The notes: a model not told the origin generated them from the letters alone. A stretch of 64,000 nt of DNA from Rhizobium rhizogenes NBRC 13257 (GCF_000696095.1 NZ_BAYX01000003.1:1-64000), one strand, 5' to 3'. Shown: positions 35,893 to 47,499, numbered from the stretch's first letter. Made by a program: numbers and translations.

Positions 35893-37968
35893 ATGGTCAC
35901 CAATGAAGCATCAGCTCTGACTCCTGTTCCGTCTGTTGCCGGAATTTTGGAGCTCGCGCGCACCCAGCGCCTTTCCTTCACGGATTTGTTCCAATTCGCC
36001 GAAGGTCGAAGCGTGGCCGGACAAAAACTTGAGGCGGCGGAGGTCTACAAGGTCTGGATCGCATTCAACGAGGGCCATCCCTTCCTGCATCTCGTCTATT
36101 TCAATTATTCGGTGACCCTCCGGCAATTAGGCGATGTCGCGGGATCTATACATGCGTTGCGTGCGTGCCTGAAACTCGATCCGCGCTTCGGGCCGGCGCA
36201 TATCAATCTTGGACGGGCGCTGGAAGACAGCGGCATCGCCACTCAGGCAATCCTGCAATGGCGGAGCTTCGTGGAGCTGACCGCCGACAGTACGGCCGAC
36301 CGGCTCGCACATCGCCTCCTGGCGCTTCAGCACATCGGCCGCGTCATGGAAAACGCGGGTCTTCTGGAAGATGCGGAAACCACCTTGTGGCAAGCGATGG
36401 AACTGCGGCCCGACAAGACGGAAGCCGGGCAACATTGGAGTGCGCTGCGCCAGCGTCAATGCAAATGGCCGACGCTGGTCTCGTCGGACCATGTCTCCAT
36501 CCGCCATCTGCTCGATGCCATGTCGCCGCTGACGCTCGCCTGTTTTTCCGACGATCCGTTGTTCCAGCTGGCCAAGGCCTACCGCTATAATAAGTCTTTC
36601 GTCGGACGTCCCGATACCAGCGGCTTCACGCGCAAGACGCCGAAGCAGAAGACCAGAACCGGCCAACGCCTTCGCGTCGGCTATGTTTCCTCGGATCTGC
36701 GCGACCATGCGGTCGGCTTTGCGCTCAGGGAAGTGCTGGAGCTGCATGACAAGCGGAGCGTCGAAATCTACGCCTATTATTGTGGCGATCCCGTGCAGGG
36801 AGATGCGACCCAGGCACGCATGAAAGCCGTCGTCGATTGCTGGCGCGATATCGGCGCGCTGAGCGATGCGGATGCGGCAAGACAGATCGCCGACGACGAC
36901 ATCGATATTCTCGTCGACGTCAACGGCTATACCAAGCATGCCCGGACGAAGATCTTCGCCTATCGGCCGGCGCCGGTCGTCGTCAATTTTTGCGGTTATC
37001 CGGGTACGATGGGCAGCCCGTTCCATCACTACATCATCGCAGACGAACACATTATCCCGCCCGAGAACGAGATCTATTTTTCGGAGAAAGTCCTTCGGAT
37101 CGCCTGTAACCAGCCGATCGATCGCAAGCGGGTGATCGCCGAAAGGCCGTCCCGCGCCGAAGCCGGCCTGCCGGAAGACGTTTTCGTCTATGCATGCTTC
37201 AACGGCATGCAGAAGATCACGCAGGAAACCTTTGCGCACTGGATGAAGATTCTCTCCGGAACGACCGGTAGTGTGCTCTGGCTGCTCACCGGCGGCGACG
37301 ATGTGGATAAACGCTTGCTTCAGTTGGCGGAGAATGCCGGCGTTGCGCCGGAGCGGCTGATTTTTGCGCCCAAGGCGCCGAATGCGAAGCATCTCGCCCG
37401 GATCGCGGTTGCCGACCTGTTCCTCGACACGTTCCCCTACGGGGCACACTCAACCGCGGGCGATGCTCTGACCATGGGACTGCCTGTCCTGACATTCCCC
37501 GGCAAGAGCTTTGCAGCCCGCTTCTGCCACAGCATCGTTGCCGCCGCCGGCGTGCCGGAGCTGATCTGCTCGAACCCAGAGGACTATATCGAAAGGGCAA
37601 TCGGCTTTGCGAACAACCCCAGAAGCCTGAGGGAGATCCGCGAGTCGCTGCAGGCGAAAAGAGAGACTTCCGCTTTGCGTGACATTCCGGCGCTTGCACG
37701 CCGCCTCGAAGAGCTTTTCTGGCAAATGCAGGCAGAGTGCGAACGCGGCGAAACACCGGTGCCGGACCTGAGCAATCTCGACATCTATTACGATATTGGG
37801 GTGGACCTCGTTCAGGACAATATCGCGTTTTCGGACGATCGGGCCTATCGGCAGGCCTACCGCGACAAGCTGGTAGAATGGCACGATTACGCGCCGATTC
37901 CGCACGACAGACGACTGTGGACTGAGGAAGCCGCGGTCTCGACACCGCACGCAGCCGGAAAGAGCTGA
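35893..37968 (+). CDS. TPR/SPINDLY-type glycosyltransferase (GT41, O-GlcNAc transferase-like)
   Basis: This 691-residue cytoplasmic enzyme has TPR-like helices (about 45-190) and the GT41 catalytic region (about 255-620). Landmarks are Gly-Tyr-Val-Ser-Ser-Asp-Leu-Arg-Asp-His-Ala-Val-Gly, Gly-Tyr-Pro-Gly-Thr-Met-Gly-Ser, Lys-Ile-Thr-Gln-Glu-Thr-Phe, and the donor-binding stretch Asp-Thr-Phe-Pro-Tyr-Gly-Ala-His-Ser-Thr-Ala-Gly-Asp-Ala-Leu. GT41 members transfer sugars from UDP donors to protein side chains (OGT to Ser/Thr, HMW1C to Asn). ATG 35893 is preferred; a GTG at 35800 is also in frame. It lies 261 bp after the Ser/Thr-rich repeat gene, which is its obvious candidate acceptor (inference). 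Confidence 0.9.
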   Translation: MVTNEASALTPVPSVAGILELARTQRLSFTDLFQFAEGRSVAGQKLEAAEVYKVWIAFNEGHPFLHLVYFNYSVTLRQLGDVAGSIHALRACLKLDPRFGPAHINLGRALEDSGIATQAILQWRSFVELTADSTADRLAHRLLALQHIGRVMENAGLLEDAETTLWQAMELRPDKTEAGQHWSALRQRQCKWPTLVSSDHVSIRHLLDAMSPLTLACFSDDPLFQLAKAYRYNKSFVGRPDTSGFTRKTPKQKTRTGQRLRVGYVSSDLRDHAVGFALREVLELHDKRSVEIYAYYCGDPVQGDATQARMKAVVDCWRDIGALSDADAARQIADDDIDILVDVNGYTKHARTKIFAYRPAPVVVNFCGYPGTMGSPFHHYIIADEHIIPPENEIYFSEKVLRIACNQPIDRKRVIAERPSRAEAGLPEDVFVYACFNGMQKITQETFAHWMKILSGTTGSVLWLLTGGDDVDKRLLQLAENAGVAPERLIFAPKAPNAKHLARIAVADLFLDTFPYGAHSTAGDALTMGLPVLTFPGKSFAARFCHSIVAAAGVPELICSNPEDYIERAIGFANNPRSLREIRESLQAKRETSALRDIPALARRLEELFWQMQAECERGETPVPDLSNLDIYYDIGVDLVQDNIAFSDDRAYRQAYRDKLVEWHDYAPIPHDRRLWTEEAAVSTPHAAGKS

Positions 37969-39141
<1,173 letters not shown>

Positions 39142-39181
39142 CGAGCGTCCGGAACAGCCGCATTGGACACAACGGGGAAAC

Positions 39182-40699
39182 TCAATCCTCGTTGGCGGCC
39201 AGCTTCGACAGAGTCTCACCGCGTCCGCGAGCCCTCAGGATCAACGGCACGATCAACGCCGCCGCCGCGATCAGCAGCAGTACCGCCGAGATCGGCGAGG
39301 TGAACAGCACCGTGACATCGCCCTGGCTGATCGCAAGAGCGCGCCGAAGCTGCTGCTCCGCCAGCGGCCCGAGGATCAGACCCACCACGACCGGTGCGAT
39401 CGGATAACCGAAAATCCGCATGACATAGCCGAGAACGCCGAAGGCGAGCAGCATGCCGAGTTCGTAAACCGACGGATTGGCGCCGATCGTTCCGAGCGTG
39501 GCAAACAGGAGGATGCCCGCATAAAGCCATGGCTTGGGAATGGTGAGGAGCTTCACCCAAAGCCCGACCAGCGGCAGGTTGAGCACCAGCAGCATGAAAT
39601 TGGCGATGAGCAGGCTGGCGATCAGGCCCCAGACGAGCTGCGGGTTGGTGACAAACAGCAGCGGGCCGGGCTGCAGGCCGTATTGCTGGAAGCCGGCAAG
39701 CATGATCGCAGCTGTCGCCGTCGTCGGCAGGCCGAGGGTCAGAAGTGGAACGAGCGTTCCAGCGGCCGATGCATTGTTGGCCGCTTCCGGACCCGCGACG
39801 CCTTCGATCGCGCCCTTGCCGAATTCTTCCGGATATTTGGTCAGGCGTTTTTCGGCTGCATAGGACAGGAAGGTGCCGATTTCGGCGCCGCCCGCCGGCA
39901 TGGCGCCGATCGGGAAGCCGATCAGCGTTCCGCGCAGCCAGGCCTTCCAAGACCGTGCCCAATCCTGGGCCGTCATCCAGACGGATCCCTTGACCGCCTC
40001 GATCGTGTCGGGTCCGCGATTGCCCTGCGCGGCGATGTAGAGAGATTCGCCGATGGCGAACATCGCAACCGCAAGTGTCGTCACCTCGATGCCGTCAAGC
40101 AGATCCGGGACGCCGAAGCTCATGCGCGCCTGGCCGGTGAGCTGGTCGATGCCGATGATGGCAAGCGCAAAGCCGATGAACAATGATGTCAGGCCGCGCA
40201 AGGTGGAATCGCCGAAGGCCGATGAAACCGTCACGAAAGCCAGCACCATCAGCGCGAAATATTCGCGCGGACCGAAGACCAGCGCCAGCTTGACGATGAT
40301 CGGCGCTATGAAGGCGAGCCCCAGCGTGGCGATCAGGCCGGCAACGAAGGAGCCGATTGCGGCGGTGGCGAGTGCCGGTCCGCCGCGACCCGCCCGCGCC
40401 ATCTTGTTGCCCTCGAGCGCGGTCACGATCGAGGCGCTTTCGCCGGGTGTGTTGAGCAGGATGGAGGTCGTCGAGCCGCCATACATGCCGCCATAATAGA
40501 TCCCGGCAAACATGATCAGCGATCCCGCTGGATCGAGCTTGTAGGTCACCGGCAGGAGCAATGCCACGGTCAGCGCCGGGCCGATGCCGGGAAGCACGCC
40601 GACAGCCGTTCCGAGCGTGACGCCGATCAGGGCGTAAAGCAGGTTCATCGGCTGGGCCGCGATCATCAGGCCCTGCAACAGAAAATCAAATGTGCTCAC
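39182..40699 (-). CDS. tctA: Tripartite tricarboxylate transporter large membrane subunit
   Basis: This 505-residue membrane protein of the TctA family has about twelve transmembrane segments and the conserved region [13 protein letters not shown] near residue 40. It forms the ion-driven channel of a TTT importer, typically for citrate or related carboxylates. The start is GTG 40699, with GAGG about 8 nt upstream. It is the last gene of tctC-tctB-tctA and converges on glf. Confidence 0.93.
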   Translation of the reverse strand: MSTFDFLLQGLMIAAQPMNLLYALIGVTLGTAVGVLPGIGPALTVALLLPVTYKLDPAGSLIMFAGIYYGGMYGGSTTSILLNTPGESASIVTALEGNKMARAGRGGPALATAAIGSFVAGLIATLGLAFIAPIIVKLALVFGPREYFALMVLAFVTVSSAFGDSTLRGLTSLFIGFALAIIGIDQLTGQARMSFGVPDLLDGIEVTTLAVAMFAIGESLYIAAQGNRGPDTIEAVKGSVWMTAQDWARSWKAWLRGTLIGFPIGAMPAGGAEIGTFLSYAAEKRLTKYPEEFGKGAIEGVAGPEAANNASAAGTLVPLLTLGLPTTATAAIMLAGFQQYGLQPGPLLFVTNPQLVWGLIASLLIANFMLLVLNLPLVGLWVKLLTIPKPWLYAGILLFATLGTIGANPSVYELGMLLAFGVLGYVMRIFGYPIAPVVVGLILGPLAEQQLRRALAISQGDVTVLFTSPISAVLLLIAAAALIVPLILRARGRGETLSKLAANED

Positions 40700-40708
40700 G
40701 TTAGGGCC

Positions 40709-41199
40709 TCACCAAAATAGATGTTCGAGCGGACCGGCTGGAAGCGACAGCTGCAACAGCCCGGAAAAGATCAACCAGACCCCGAGACAGAGCGCGATGC
40801 CGAGCGGGATCGATATCCAGAGCTTGCGCTTGCCGAAGGCGGCTGCAGTCGCCGCAAAGAGCAGACCGGTCGCGATCGAAAAGCCCAGCGGTTTCAACAG
40901 CAGCATCTGGGCGGCAAGACCGCCGACGATCCAGACCACAGGCGCAACTTCCTGACGTTCGCGCACGGGAAAGTCTGCGCGTAGCGCTGCAAGGACGGTC
41001 CAGGCGGACAGAACAGCAGCCCGCCGGCGATCACGAAAGGAATGGTCGCGGGGCCGATGCCTGAATAGCTCGCAATTTTCGCCAGCCGCGAACTGTCCCA
41101 GAAGATCAGGCCGGCAAGGGCAGCGAGAAAGGCGGCGATGACAAGCGCCGCCCGATCCGGGCGGCGTGTCTGTGTGGTAGGGGAATTGCCCGTGGTCAT
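40709..41199 (-). pseudogene. tctB: tctB, small membrane subunit, frameshifted
   Basis: The N-terminal half reads in frame from ATG 41199 to about 41014, ending at Ile-Ala-Gly-Gly-Leu-Leu. The rest of a normal TctB (Ala-Trp-Thr-Val-Leu-Ala-Ala-Leu, then two hydrophobic segments, ending Leu-Phe-Trp at 40709) continues in another frame. Adding one base near 41014 (GCTGGTTCTG in place of GCTGTTCTG on the coding strand) restores one continuous 163-residue protein. Its ATG overlaps the tctC stop (ATGA). Either the gene is inactivated, or there is a sequencing error, or frameshifting occurs. Confidence 0.85.
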
Positions 41200-42140
41200 T
41201 GGACGAGCCCGATGTCCTTGAGGACGCCTTCGGTCGCGGAAATATCCTTGGCGAGCTGTTCTTTGAAGGCGTCGCCGGCGAGATAGGTATCCTCCCAGCC
41301 CTTCGTCTTCAGAAGCTCCTGCCAGCCGGCGGACTTGGCAAGCTTTTCGACGTCGGACGACACGGCGGCCTTCTGCTCGTCGCTCAAGCCGGGTGCTGCC
41401 GCAATCATGCGCCAGTTTTCGACCACGACGTCGAGGCCGCTTTCCTTGATCGTCGGCGCATCGATGCCGTCAAGACGCTCGCCGCTCGACACGGCGAGGA
41501 GACGCAGCGCACCGGACTTCACCTGGGATTCAAATTCGCCGTAACCGGAAATCCCCGCCGTCACCTGGCTGCCGAGGATGGCGGCCAGCGCTTCGCCGCC
41601 GCCGGAAAAGGCGATGTAGTTGATCTTGGTCGGATCGACACCCGCCGCCTTTGCAATGAGGCCGACCGCGATATGGTCGGTGCCGCCGGCCGAACCGCCG
41701 GCCCAGGACACCGAACCTGGATCCTTCTTCAGTGCCTCGACAAGATCGCCCATGGTTTTCAGTGGCGAGGCGGCCGGAACGACGATGGCTTCATATTCGC
41801 CGGTCAGGCGTGCGATCGGTGTCACGTCCTTGAGCGACACCGGCGATTTGTTGGTCAGGATGGCGCCGACCATGACATAGCCGCCGACGATCAGGGCATT
41901 CGGATTGCCGCTCGCCTGGCTGGCGAACTGCGCCAGACCGATGGTGCCGCCGGCACCCGGCACGTTCTGCACCTGGACATTGCGGGAGATGCCTTCCTGC
42001 TGCATCACCGACTGGATGGAGCGGGCGGTCTGGTCCCAGCCGCCACCGGGATTGGCCGGTGCCATGATGGTGTAGTCCGCCGCGAAAGCCGGCAGCGCAA
42101 GGGCGCCGGCAAGCATGGAAGCCAGAAAAAACTGTTTCAA
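41196..42140 (-). CDS. tctC: Tripartite tricarboxylate transporter substrate-binding protein
   Basis: This 314-residue periplasmic TctC/Bug-family protein has a Sec signal peptide (residues 1-20, Ala-Phe-Ala-Ala end). The conserved motifs are [10 protein letters not shown] (near 28-37) and [10 protein letters not shown] (near 60). It captures a carboxylate ligand and delivers it to TctAB. As first gene of the operon it is probably activated by the TctDE system encoded 1.5 kb away. Confidence 0.93.
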   Translation of the reverse strand: MKQFFLASMLAGALALPAFAADYTIMAPANPGGGWDQTARSIQSVMQQEGISRNVQVQNVPGAGGTIGLAQFASQASGNPNALIVGGYVMVGAILTNKSPVSLKDVTPIARLTGEYEAIVVPAASPLKTMGDLVEALKKDPGSVSWAGGSAGGTDHIAVGLIAKAAGVDPTKINYIAFSGGGEALAAILGSQVTAGISGYGEFESQVKSGALRLLAVSSGERLDGIDAPTIKESGLDVVVENWRMIAAAPGLSDEQKAAVSSDVEKLAKSAGWQELLKTKGWEDTYLAGDAFKEQLAKDISATEGVLKDIGLVQ

Positions 42141-42396
42141 GATTAGTCCTCCGTCGGGCGCGCTCCTTGGAGATCGGCGCGATGTTTATCCTCTTTGCGG
42201 ACGGGGATTGGCTTCATCGATTAAGCGGCGCCAGGACGTCAATGACCTGCTTGCGCCGGATCCAGATGAAATACTCCTCCCATACGCTTCGATCATTCGC
42301 CTCCACGAATGATGAAGAGCCGCAAGCCATCACAGGAAGCTGACATCTAGCTGACATCGGCCGGTGTCATGTCGCACGAACATTGCCTGGCCGGAG

Positions 42397-43464
42397 CTAT
42401 TGCAGACGCAAGGCTTCGTTCCAGCGGGCAATCAGCCGCGCTCGCTTGACCTGGTCGAGATAGACCATCAGGCCGGGGCTGACCGGCACTGGGCGCAATT
42501 GGCCGCCCAGCATTTCGCGCATGGTATTGGCGGTGTTGGCGCCGGCGACATCCGGGCTTACCGCCGGGATCTGAAGCTCGCGGGCCATGATCGTCTGGCC
42601 TTCCTTGGACATGAAAAACGCCAGATAGCGCTTTCCGAGATCCGGGGAGGCGGCCGCCTGTGGCACGAGCCCGATACGCGACATGACAACGGTATAGTCC
42701 CGTGGCAGAACGATGCCGACATCGGGGTAACGCGAGGCCCAATTGGCGGCGTAGGAGCCGAGGATGTTATAGCCGAGCGTGAAGCGGCCGTCGGATACGC
42801 GCTCGAGAATGGCCGTGCTGGTCGAATAGACTTTCACGCCGGCCGCCCCCATGGCCTGGATGACCGACCAGATGTCGCCGAATTGCTCCTGGTCGCGCGC
42901 CATGAACAGAAAGCCGACACCCGATCGCTCGATATCATAGGTGCCGATCCGGCCACGGACCTCGTTCCCGTGCCGCTTCAGGTAGTCGACGAGTTCCGCG
43001 CGCGTCGATGGCGGTTTCTCCTGGGTGAAGCTCGGCTTGTGGTAGACGAAAACGGCGGGCTCGAAGGTCAGGGCATAGGCTGTGTTGCGCCAGTTCGCCC
43101 ATTCCGGCCAGCGGCCGCTCATCGGCAGATCGCTGCGCTGGGCGTATCCGTCATTGCTGAGCTTGACCTGAAGATCCATCGCCGAGGAGAAGGCGAAATC
43201 CGCCGTCCTGCCGCCGGCGTCGGTTTCCTTGACGATCCGGTCGTAGATCTCCCCCGTCAGCATATCCTCGTAGCGGACGGCGACATCGGGGTTGGCCGTC
43301 TGAAACCCCCTGATCATCGGCGTCGCCAGCGGCTCGTCCAGCGAGGAGTAGACGATGACCTCAGGCGCCTTCTCATTCCCCGAGAGCGCCGGAAAGACAA
43401 CAGGCTCCGCTGCAGCAAGGCTCGCATTGAGGCAGATGGTAAGGAGGATAAAAAGAGGCCGCAT
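42397..43464 (-). CDS. Periplasmic binding protein (iron/AfuA-like), divergent to tctDE
   Basis: This 355-residue solute-binding protein resembles the Fe3+/aminoethylphosphonate-type ABC binding family. It has Val-Ile-Val-Tyr-Ser-Ser-Leu-Asp-Glu-Pro near residue 35 and Tyr-Asn-Ile-Leu-Gly-Ser-Tyr-Ala near 230. From ATG 43464 it starts with a Sec signal (residues 1-19). No permease or ATPase genes are adjacent. Binding proteins of this kind sit beside tctDE-like regulators in other proteobacteria and may present the ligand to the sensor kinase (inference). The frame is open upstream to 43680 but overlaps the tctD start. No good RBS was seen. Confidence 0.75.
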   Translation of the reverse strand: MRPLFILLTICLNASLAAAEPVVFPALSGNEKAPEVIVYSSLDEPLATPMIRGFQTANPDVAVRYEDMLTGEIYDRIVKETDAGGRTADFAFSSAMDLQVKLSNDGYAQRSDLPMSGRWPEWANWRNTAYALTFEPAVFVYHKPSFTQEKPPSTRAELVDYLKRHGNEVRGRIGTYDIERSGVGFLFMARDQEQFGDIWSVIQAMGAAGVKVYSTSTAILERVSDGRFTLGYNILGSYAANWASRYPDVGIVLPRDYTVVMSRIGLVPQAAASPDLGKRYLAFFMSKEGQTIMARELQIPAVSPDVAGANTANTMREMLGGQLRPVPVSPGLMVYLDQVKRARLIARWNEALRLQ

Positions 43465-43646
43465 GGGGTGATATTGCCGCAGCGGCAGATCGTTCACAAG
43501 CGCATGCCCACCGGTCTGAGCTCCGCTTGTCGTTTCAGGTGAGGAAAAGTACCGTAACACCTTGGATTGCTGCCTGGCGTTTTCCCAAATCGATTCCGGT
43601 CCAAGGCGGAATGCGCTAGAATGCGGGCTGGGGGAGAATAGTCGTT

Positions 43647-44321
43647 TTGCGCATATTGCTGGTTGAGGACAACAAGGCACTTTCCGAAGGGCTTTTCGCG
43701 ATCCTGCGCGGGGCCGGCTATGCCGTTGATGTGGTGGGCGACGGCGCTTCTGCGAATGCGGCGGCGGCCGCCGAAACCTTCGATCTCGTCATCCTCGATC
43801 TCAACCTGCCGGAGATGGACGGGCTCGATGTGCTCCGGGCCATGCGCGCGCGCCAGAACAAGGCGGCCGTACTCATTCTGACGGCGCGGGGTACGCAGGA
43901 AGAGAAGGTGCGCGGCCTCGATCTGGGTGCTGACGACTACATGATCAAGCCCTTCGACATCAGCGAATTCGAGGCGCGCGTTCGCGTGCTCCTGCGCCGG
44001 CAGGCGGGGCTTCGCGCGTCGCTCGTCACCTATGGCAATGTCGTCCTCGACCTCAATTCACGCACCTTCTCGGCCAATGGCGTTCCCATCGATATTCCGG
44101 CCCGCGAACTTGGCCTTCTCGAAACCCTGTTCATGCGCGCCGGCAGGGTCGTCGCCAAGGAGGCGATCATCCAGTCGCTTGCCGCCTTCGACGACGATCT
44201 GAGCGCCAATGCCATCGAGCAATATGTCAGCCGGTTGCGCAAGCGTCTCGCGCCGCACGGATTGACGGTCAGGACGGCCCGCGGCATCGGCTATTATCTC
44301 GACAAGCTGGCGGACGGATGA
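43647..44321 (+). CDS. tctD: Response regulator, OmpR family, TctD-like
   Basis: This 224-residue regulator has a receiver domain (1-115) with phosphoacceptor Asp in Leu-Asp-Leu-Asn-Leu-Pro-Glu-Met-Asp-Gly (near 51) and the conserved Lys in Ile-Lys-Pro-Phe (near 101). A winged-helix output domain follows (about 125-222). The start is TTG 43647, with the strong RBS GGGGGAG ten bases upstream. It is divergent from the binding-protein gene across 182 bp and coupled to the kinase gene by an ATGA overlap. The likely target is the tctCBA promoter. Confidence 0.9.
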   Translation: MRILLVEDNKALSEGLFAILRGAGYAVDVVGDGASANAAAAAETFDLVILDLNLPEMDGLDVLRAMRARQNKAAVLILTARGTQEEKVRGLDLGADDYMIKPFDISEFEARVRVLLRRQAGLRASLVTYGNVVLDLNSRTFSANGVPIDIPARELGLLETLFMRAGRVVAKEAIIQSLAAFDDDLSANAIEQYVSRLRKRLAPHGLTVRTARGIGYYLDKLADG

Positions 44322-45709
44322 GGGCACAGTCAGCCTATTCCCTGCGCCGCAGGCTGCTTGCCTGGCTTCTGATCGCGACCGTCGTCATCGGCGTCGTTGC
44401 GCTGGCCGACACCTATCGAGAGGCGCTGACAACCGCAAACACCGTTTCGGACCGCGTTCTCGCCGGCTCGGCGCTTGCTATCGCTGAACGCGTCGTCGTC
44501 GCTGAAGACGGCACGCTGGAAGTGGATATTCCCTATGTCGCGCTGGAAATGCTGACATCGGCGGCCCAGGACCGCGTCTTCTACCGCGTGGACGGTCCGC
44601 CCGGCCGGTTCATCACCGGCTATCAGAACTTGCCATCGATTGCCGACATGAAGGGACAGGCGGCGGTCTACGCTGATCACATGTTCGGCGGCGAACCGAT
44701 CCGGCTTGCCGTGCTCGAGCGTTCGGCGTCGACGGGCATCAATTCGGTTCCGTTCACGGTGACCGTCGCCGAAACGACGATCGGCCGCACGCAGCTGACG
44801 CAGGCCATTCTGCTCCGCTCAGCCTTGCGCCTTCTGATCCTCATTCTCGGTGCCGCCATTATCGTCTGGATCGCCGTCACCGTATCGCTTCGGCCGCTCT
44901 ATCGCCTCGGGGATGCCATTGCGGAGCGCAGCCCCGACGATCTCCATCCGATCCGGCAATCCGCGCCGAGCGAGGTCGAGGGGTTGGTGGAGACGGTCAA
45001 TTCCTTCATGGTGCGGCTGCAATCGGCGCTTGATGCATTGCGCCATTTCACCGGAAATGCCGGCCACCAGCTGCGCACGCCCCTTGCCATTATCCGTACC
45101 CAGCTTGCGCTGTCGGCGCGCGCGACGTCGCTCGACGAGGCGCGGGAGGCCGCGCGCAAGGGTGATGAGGCCGTTGCCCATGCGGAACGCATCCTGGCGC
45201 AACTGCTGCTCATGGCGAAAGTCGAAGCGGCCGCTTCGAAAGAGCCGCAATCGCAGACGACCCTCGATCTTGTGTCGCTTGCACAGCGGATCACCGGCGA
45301 CCATGTTCCCGGCGCCGGCGAAGCCGGCATCGATCTCGGCTTTGAGGGTGAGGGGAGCGCTCTCATTCGGGCCGAGCCGCTTCTGATCGGCGAGCTTCTG
45401 CGTAATCTTATCGAGAACGCGATCGCCTATGCCGGACGCGGGACGGAGGTGACTGTGCGCGTGGAGGCAAAGGGAGAGGTGGTCTGTCTGGACGTGGAAG
45501 ACAATGGCACGGGTATCCCACTGGACAAACGACAAAGCGTGCGACAGCGATTTGCCCGCGGGGGAGGCGGGCAGGCGCCCGGAATGGGCCTGGGGCTGCC
45601 GATCGTCGAGGAGATCGCCGGCCTGTTCGGCGGCTCGCTGACGCTTGGCGAGGGAGCCGGCGGAAAGGGGCTGAAAGCCTCAGTTATCTTCCCCGGCAAA
45701 TTGGACTGA
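44318..45709 (+). CDS. tctE: Sensor histidine kinase, TctE-like
   Basis: This 463-residue membrane kinase has a transmembrane segment near 10-30, a periplasmic sensor region (about 30-165), a second membrane segment (about 165-190), a HAMP-like linker, a HisKA domain with His in Gly-His-Gln-Leu-Arg-Thr-Pro-Leu (near 249), and an ATPase domain with Asn-Leu-Ile-Glu-Asn-Ala and Asp-Asn-Gly-Thr-Gly-Ile. It should phosphorylate the preceding TctD in response to a carboxylate ligand. It lies between divergent and convergent genes, so tctDE form their own operon. Confidence 0.9.
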   Translation: MRAQSAYSLRRRLLAWLLIATVVIGVVALADTYREALTTANTVSDRVLAGSALAIAERVVVAEDGTLEVDIPYVALEMLTSAAQDRVFYRVDGPPGRFITGYQNLPSIADMKGQAAVYADHMFGGEPIRLAVLERSASTGINSVPFTVTVAETTIGRTQLTQAILLRSALRLLILILGAAIIVWIAVTVSLRPLYRLGDAIAERSPDDLHPIRQSAPSEVEGLVETVNSFMVRLQSALDALRHFTGNAGHQLRTPLAIIRTQLALSARATSLDEAREAARKGDEAVAHAERILAQLLLMAKVEAAASKEPQSQTTLDLVSLAQRITGDHVPGAGEAGIDLGFEGEGSALIRAEPLLIGELLRNLIENAIAYAGRGTEVTVRVEAKGEVVCLDVEDNGTGIPLDKRQSVRQRFARGGGGQAPGMGLGLPIVEEIAGLFGGSLTLGEGAGGKGLKASVIFPGKLD

Positions 45710-45847
45710 CGGGGAGTCCGCCTGATCGCGCACTGTTGCCGGGCAGACCGAAGAAGCTTTCGCCGGGAACCAGTCCGACAAGCACTTCGTTCTGGGAGCT
45801 GCGGACGGGGCGGACTATCGCCCCATCCATTGGTTCGGTTAGCTCTT

Positions 45848-47380
45848 TTACTCGACGTCGAACTTGACGCCTTGTGCGAGCGGAAGGGTGCGGCCGTAAT
45901 TGATGGTGTTGGTGGCGCGGCGCATATAGGCCTTCCAGGCGTCTGAACCGGATTCGCGGCCGCCGCCGGTCTCCTTTTCACCGCCGAAGGCTCCACCGAT
46001 CTCGGCGCCCGATGGGCCGAGATTGACGTTGGCGATGCCGCAATCCGAACCGCGTGCCGAAACGAAGGCTTCCGCCTCGCGCATGTCATTGGTGAAGATC
46101 GACGACGACAGGCCCTGCGGCACAGCATTGTGCAGCGCCAGTACCGCGTCGAAATCGCTGTACTTCATCACATAGAGGATCGGCGCGAAGGTCTCGTTCT
46201 CGACCGGGCCGGTCTGCGCCGGCATCTCGACCAGCGCCGGACGGACGTAGAAGGCATCGGCAGACCCGTTTTCGACACGCTCGCCGCCGGTCACCTTGCC
46301 GCCGGCCGATTTCGCTTCGCCAAGAGCGGCCTGCATCCGGTCGAAAGCCTGCTTGTCGATCAGCGGGCCGACCAGCGTACCCTGTTCCAGCGGATTGCCG
46401 ATGGTGACGGAGCCGTAAGCCTTCTGCAGACGCGGCACGAGCTGATCGTAGACGCTCTCATGCACGAAGAGACGGCGCAGCGTCGTGCAGCGCTGGCCGG
46501 CGGTGCCCATGGCGGAGAAGGCGACGCCGCGCAGCGTCAGATCGAGATCGGCCGTCGGGCTGACGATCGCGGCATTGTTGCCGCCGAGCTCGAGAATCGC
46601 GCGGGCGAAGCGGCTGGCAAGCCGAGGACCGACGGCGCGGCCCATGGCCGTCGAGCCGGTGGCGGAGACCAGCGGAACCTTGGGGTGGTCGACCAGGATT
46701 TCACCGAGATCGCGACCACCGATAATGAGCGTCGAGAGATTGGCCGGGGCGTCGCCGCCCTCGGCGACAAAGCGCTTCAGGGCCTTTTCGAACAGAGCCT
46801 GTGTGGCAAGCGCCGTCAGCGGCGTCTTTTCCGAGGGCTTCCAGATCGTCGAATTGCCGCAGACCATGGCGAGTGCCGCATTCCATGACCAGACGGCGAC
46901 CGGGAAGTTGAAGGCGGAGATGATGCCGATCGGGCCGAGCGGATGCCAGGTCTCCATCATCCGGTGTTCGGAGCGTTCGGTGGCAATCGTCAGGCCGTAA
47001 AGCTGGCGCGACAAGCCCACAGCGAAATCGCAGATGTCGATCATTTCCTGCACTTCGCCCAGACCTTCGGAGGTGATCTTGCCAACCTCGATGGAGACGA
47101 GACGGCCAAGCGCCGCCTTGCCGGCGCGCAGCTCTTCGCCGAGCAGACGAACCAGCTCGCCGCGCTTCGGCGCCGGCACATTACGCCAGGCGAGGAAGGC
47201 GTCCTGCGCCTTGTCGATCGCAGCCTTGGCATCGGCCGCCGAATCTTCCCTCAACCGGCCGATTTCGGCGCCGGTTACCGGCGAGGTCACGGCAAGCGTT
47301 CCGCCCGTATAACGATCGGCGGCAACGCCAAGGTCGGTCAGGATTTTCGAGACTTCTGAGGCGAGATCTAGTGTGGACAT
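45848..47380 (-). CDS. amaB: L-alpha-aminoadipate-semialdehyde dehydrogenase (ALDH7-like)
   Basis: This 510-residue NAD-dependent aldehyde dehydrogenase has a catalytic Glu in Leu-Glu-Leu-Gly-Gly-Asn-Asn and a Cys in Gly-Thr-Ala-Gly-Gln-Arg-Cys (near residue 302). The ALDH7/antiquitin subfamily is suggested by Trp-His-Pro-Leu-Gly-Pro-Ile-Gly-Ile-Ile-Ser-Ala-Phe-Asn-Phe-Pro and by the gene pairing. It would oxidise 2-aminoadipate 6-semialdehyde to 2-aminoadipate in lysine/pipecolate breakdown. It lies 119 bp after the pipecolate oxidase on the same strand. Confidence 0.85.
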   Translation of the reverse strand: MSTLDLASEVSKILTDLGVAADRYTGGTLAVTSPVTGAEIGRLREDSAADAKAAIDKAQDAFLAWRNVPAPKRGELVRLLGEELRAGKAALGRLVSIEVGKITSEGLGEVQEMIDICDFAVGLSRQLYGLTIATERSEHRMMETWHPLGPIGIISAFNFPVAVWSWNAALAMVCGNSTIWKPSEKTPLTALATQALFEKALKRFVAEGGDAPANLSTLIIGGRDLGEILVDHPKVPLVSATGSTAMGRAVGPRLASRFARAILELGGNNAAIVSPTADLDLTLRGVAFSAMGTAGQRCTTLRRLFVHESVYDQLVPRLQKAYGSVTIGNPLEQGTLVGPLIDKQAFDRMQAALGEAKSAGGKVTGGERVENGSADAFYVRPALVEMPAQTGPVENETFAPILYVMKYSDFDAVLALHNAVPQGLSSSIFTNDMREAEAFVSARGSDCGIANVNLGPSGAEIGGAFGGEKETGGGRESGSDAWKAYMRRATNTINYGRTLPLAQGVKFDVE

Positions 47381-47499
47381 GGTCGTTATCGTCTTTCTGA
47401 TGGAAGCGTGTTCGGTGATATCTGGTGACTGTCGGCGTAGGACGGAAGAGTTGTCTAACCTGATCTTCGTCCGCGCCCGGCTTTCTTTAAATGGTCTCG

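Noticed and set aside
45807..45824. GGGGCG/CGCCCC hairpin between tctE and amaB
   Set aside because: Short stem without a T-run on either strand; not convincing as a terminator.
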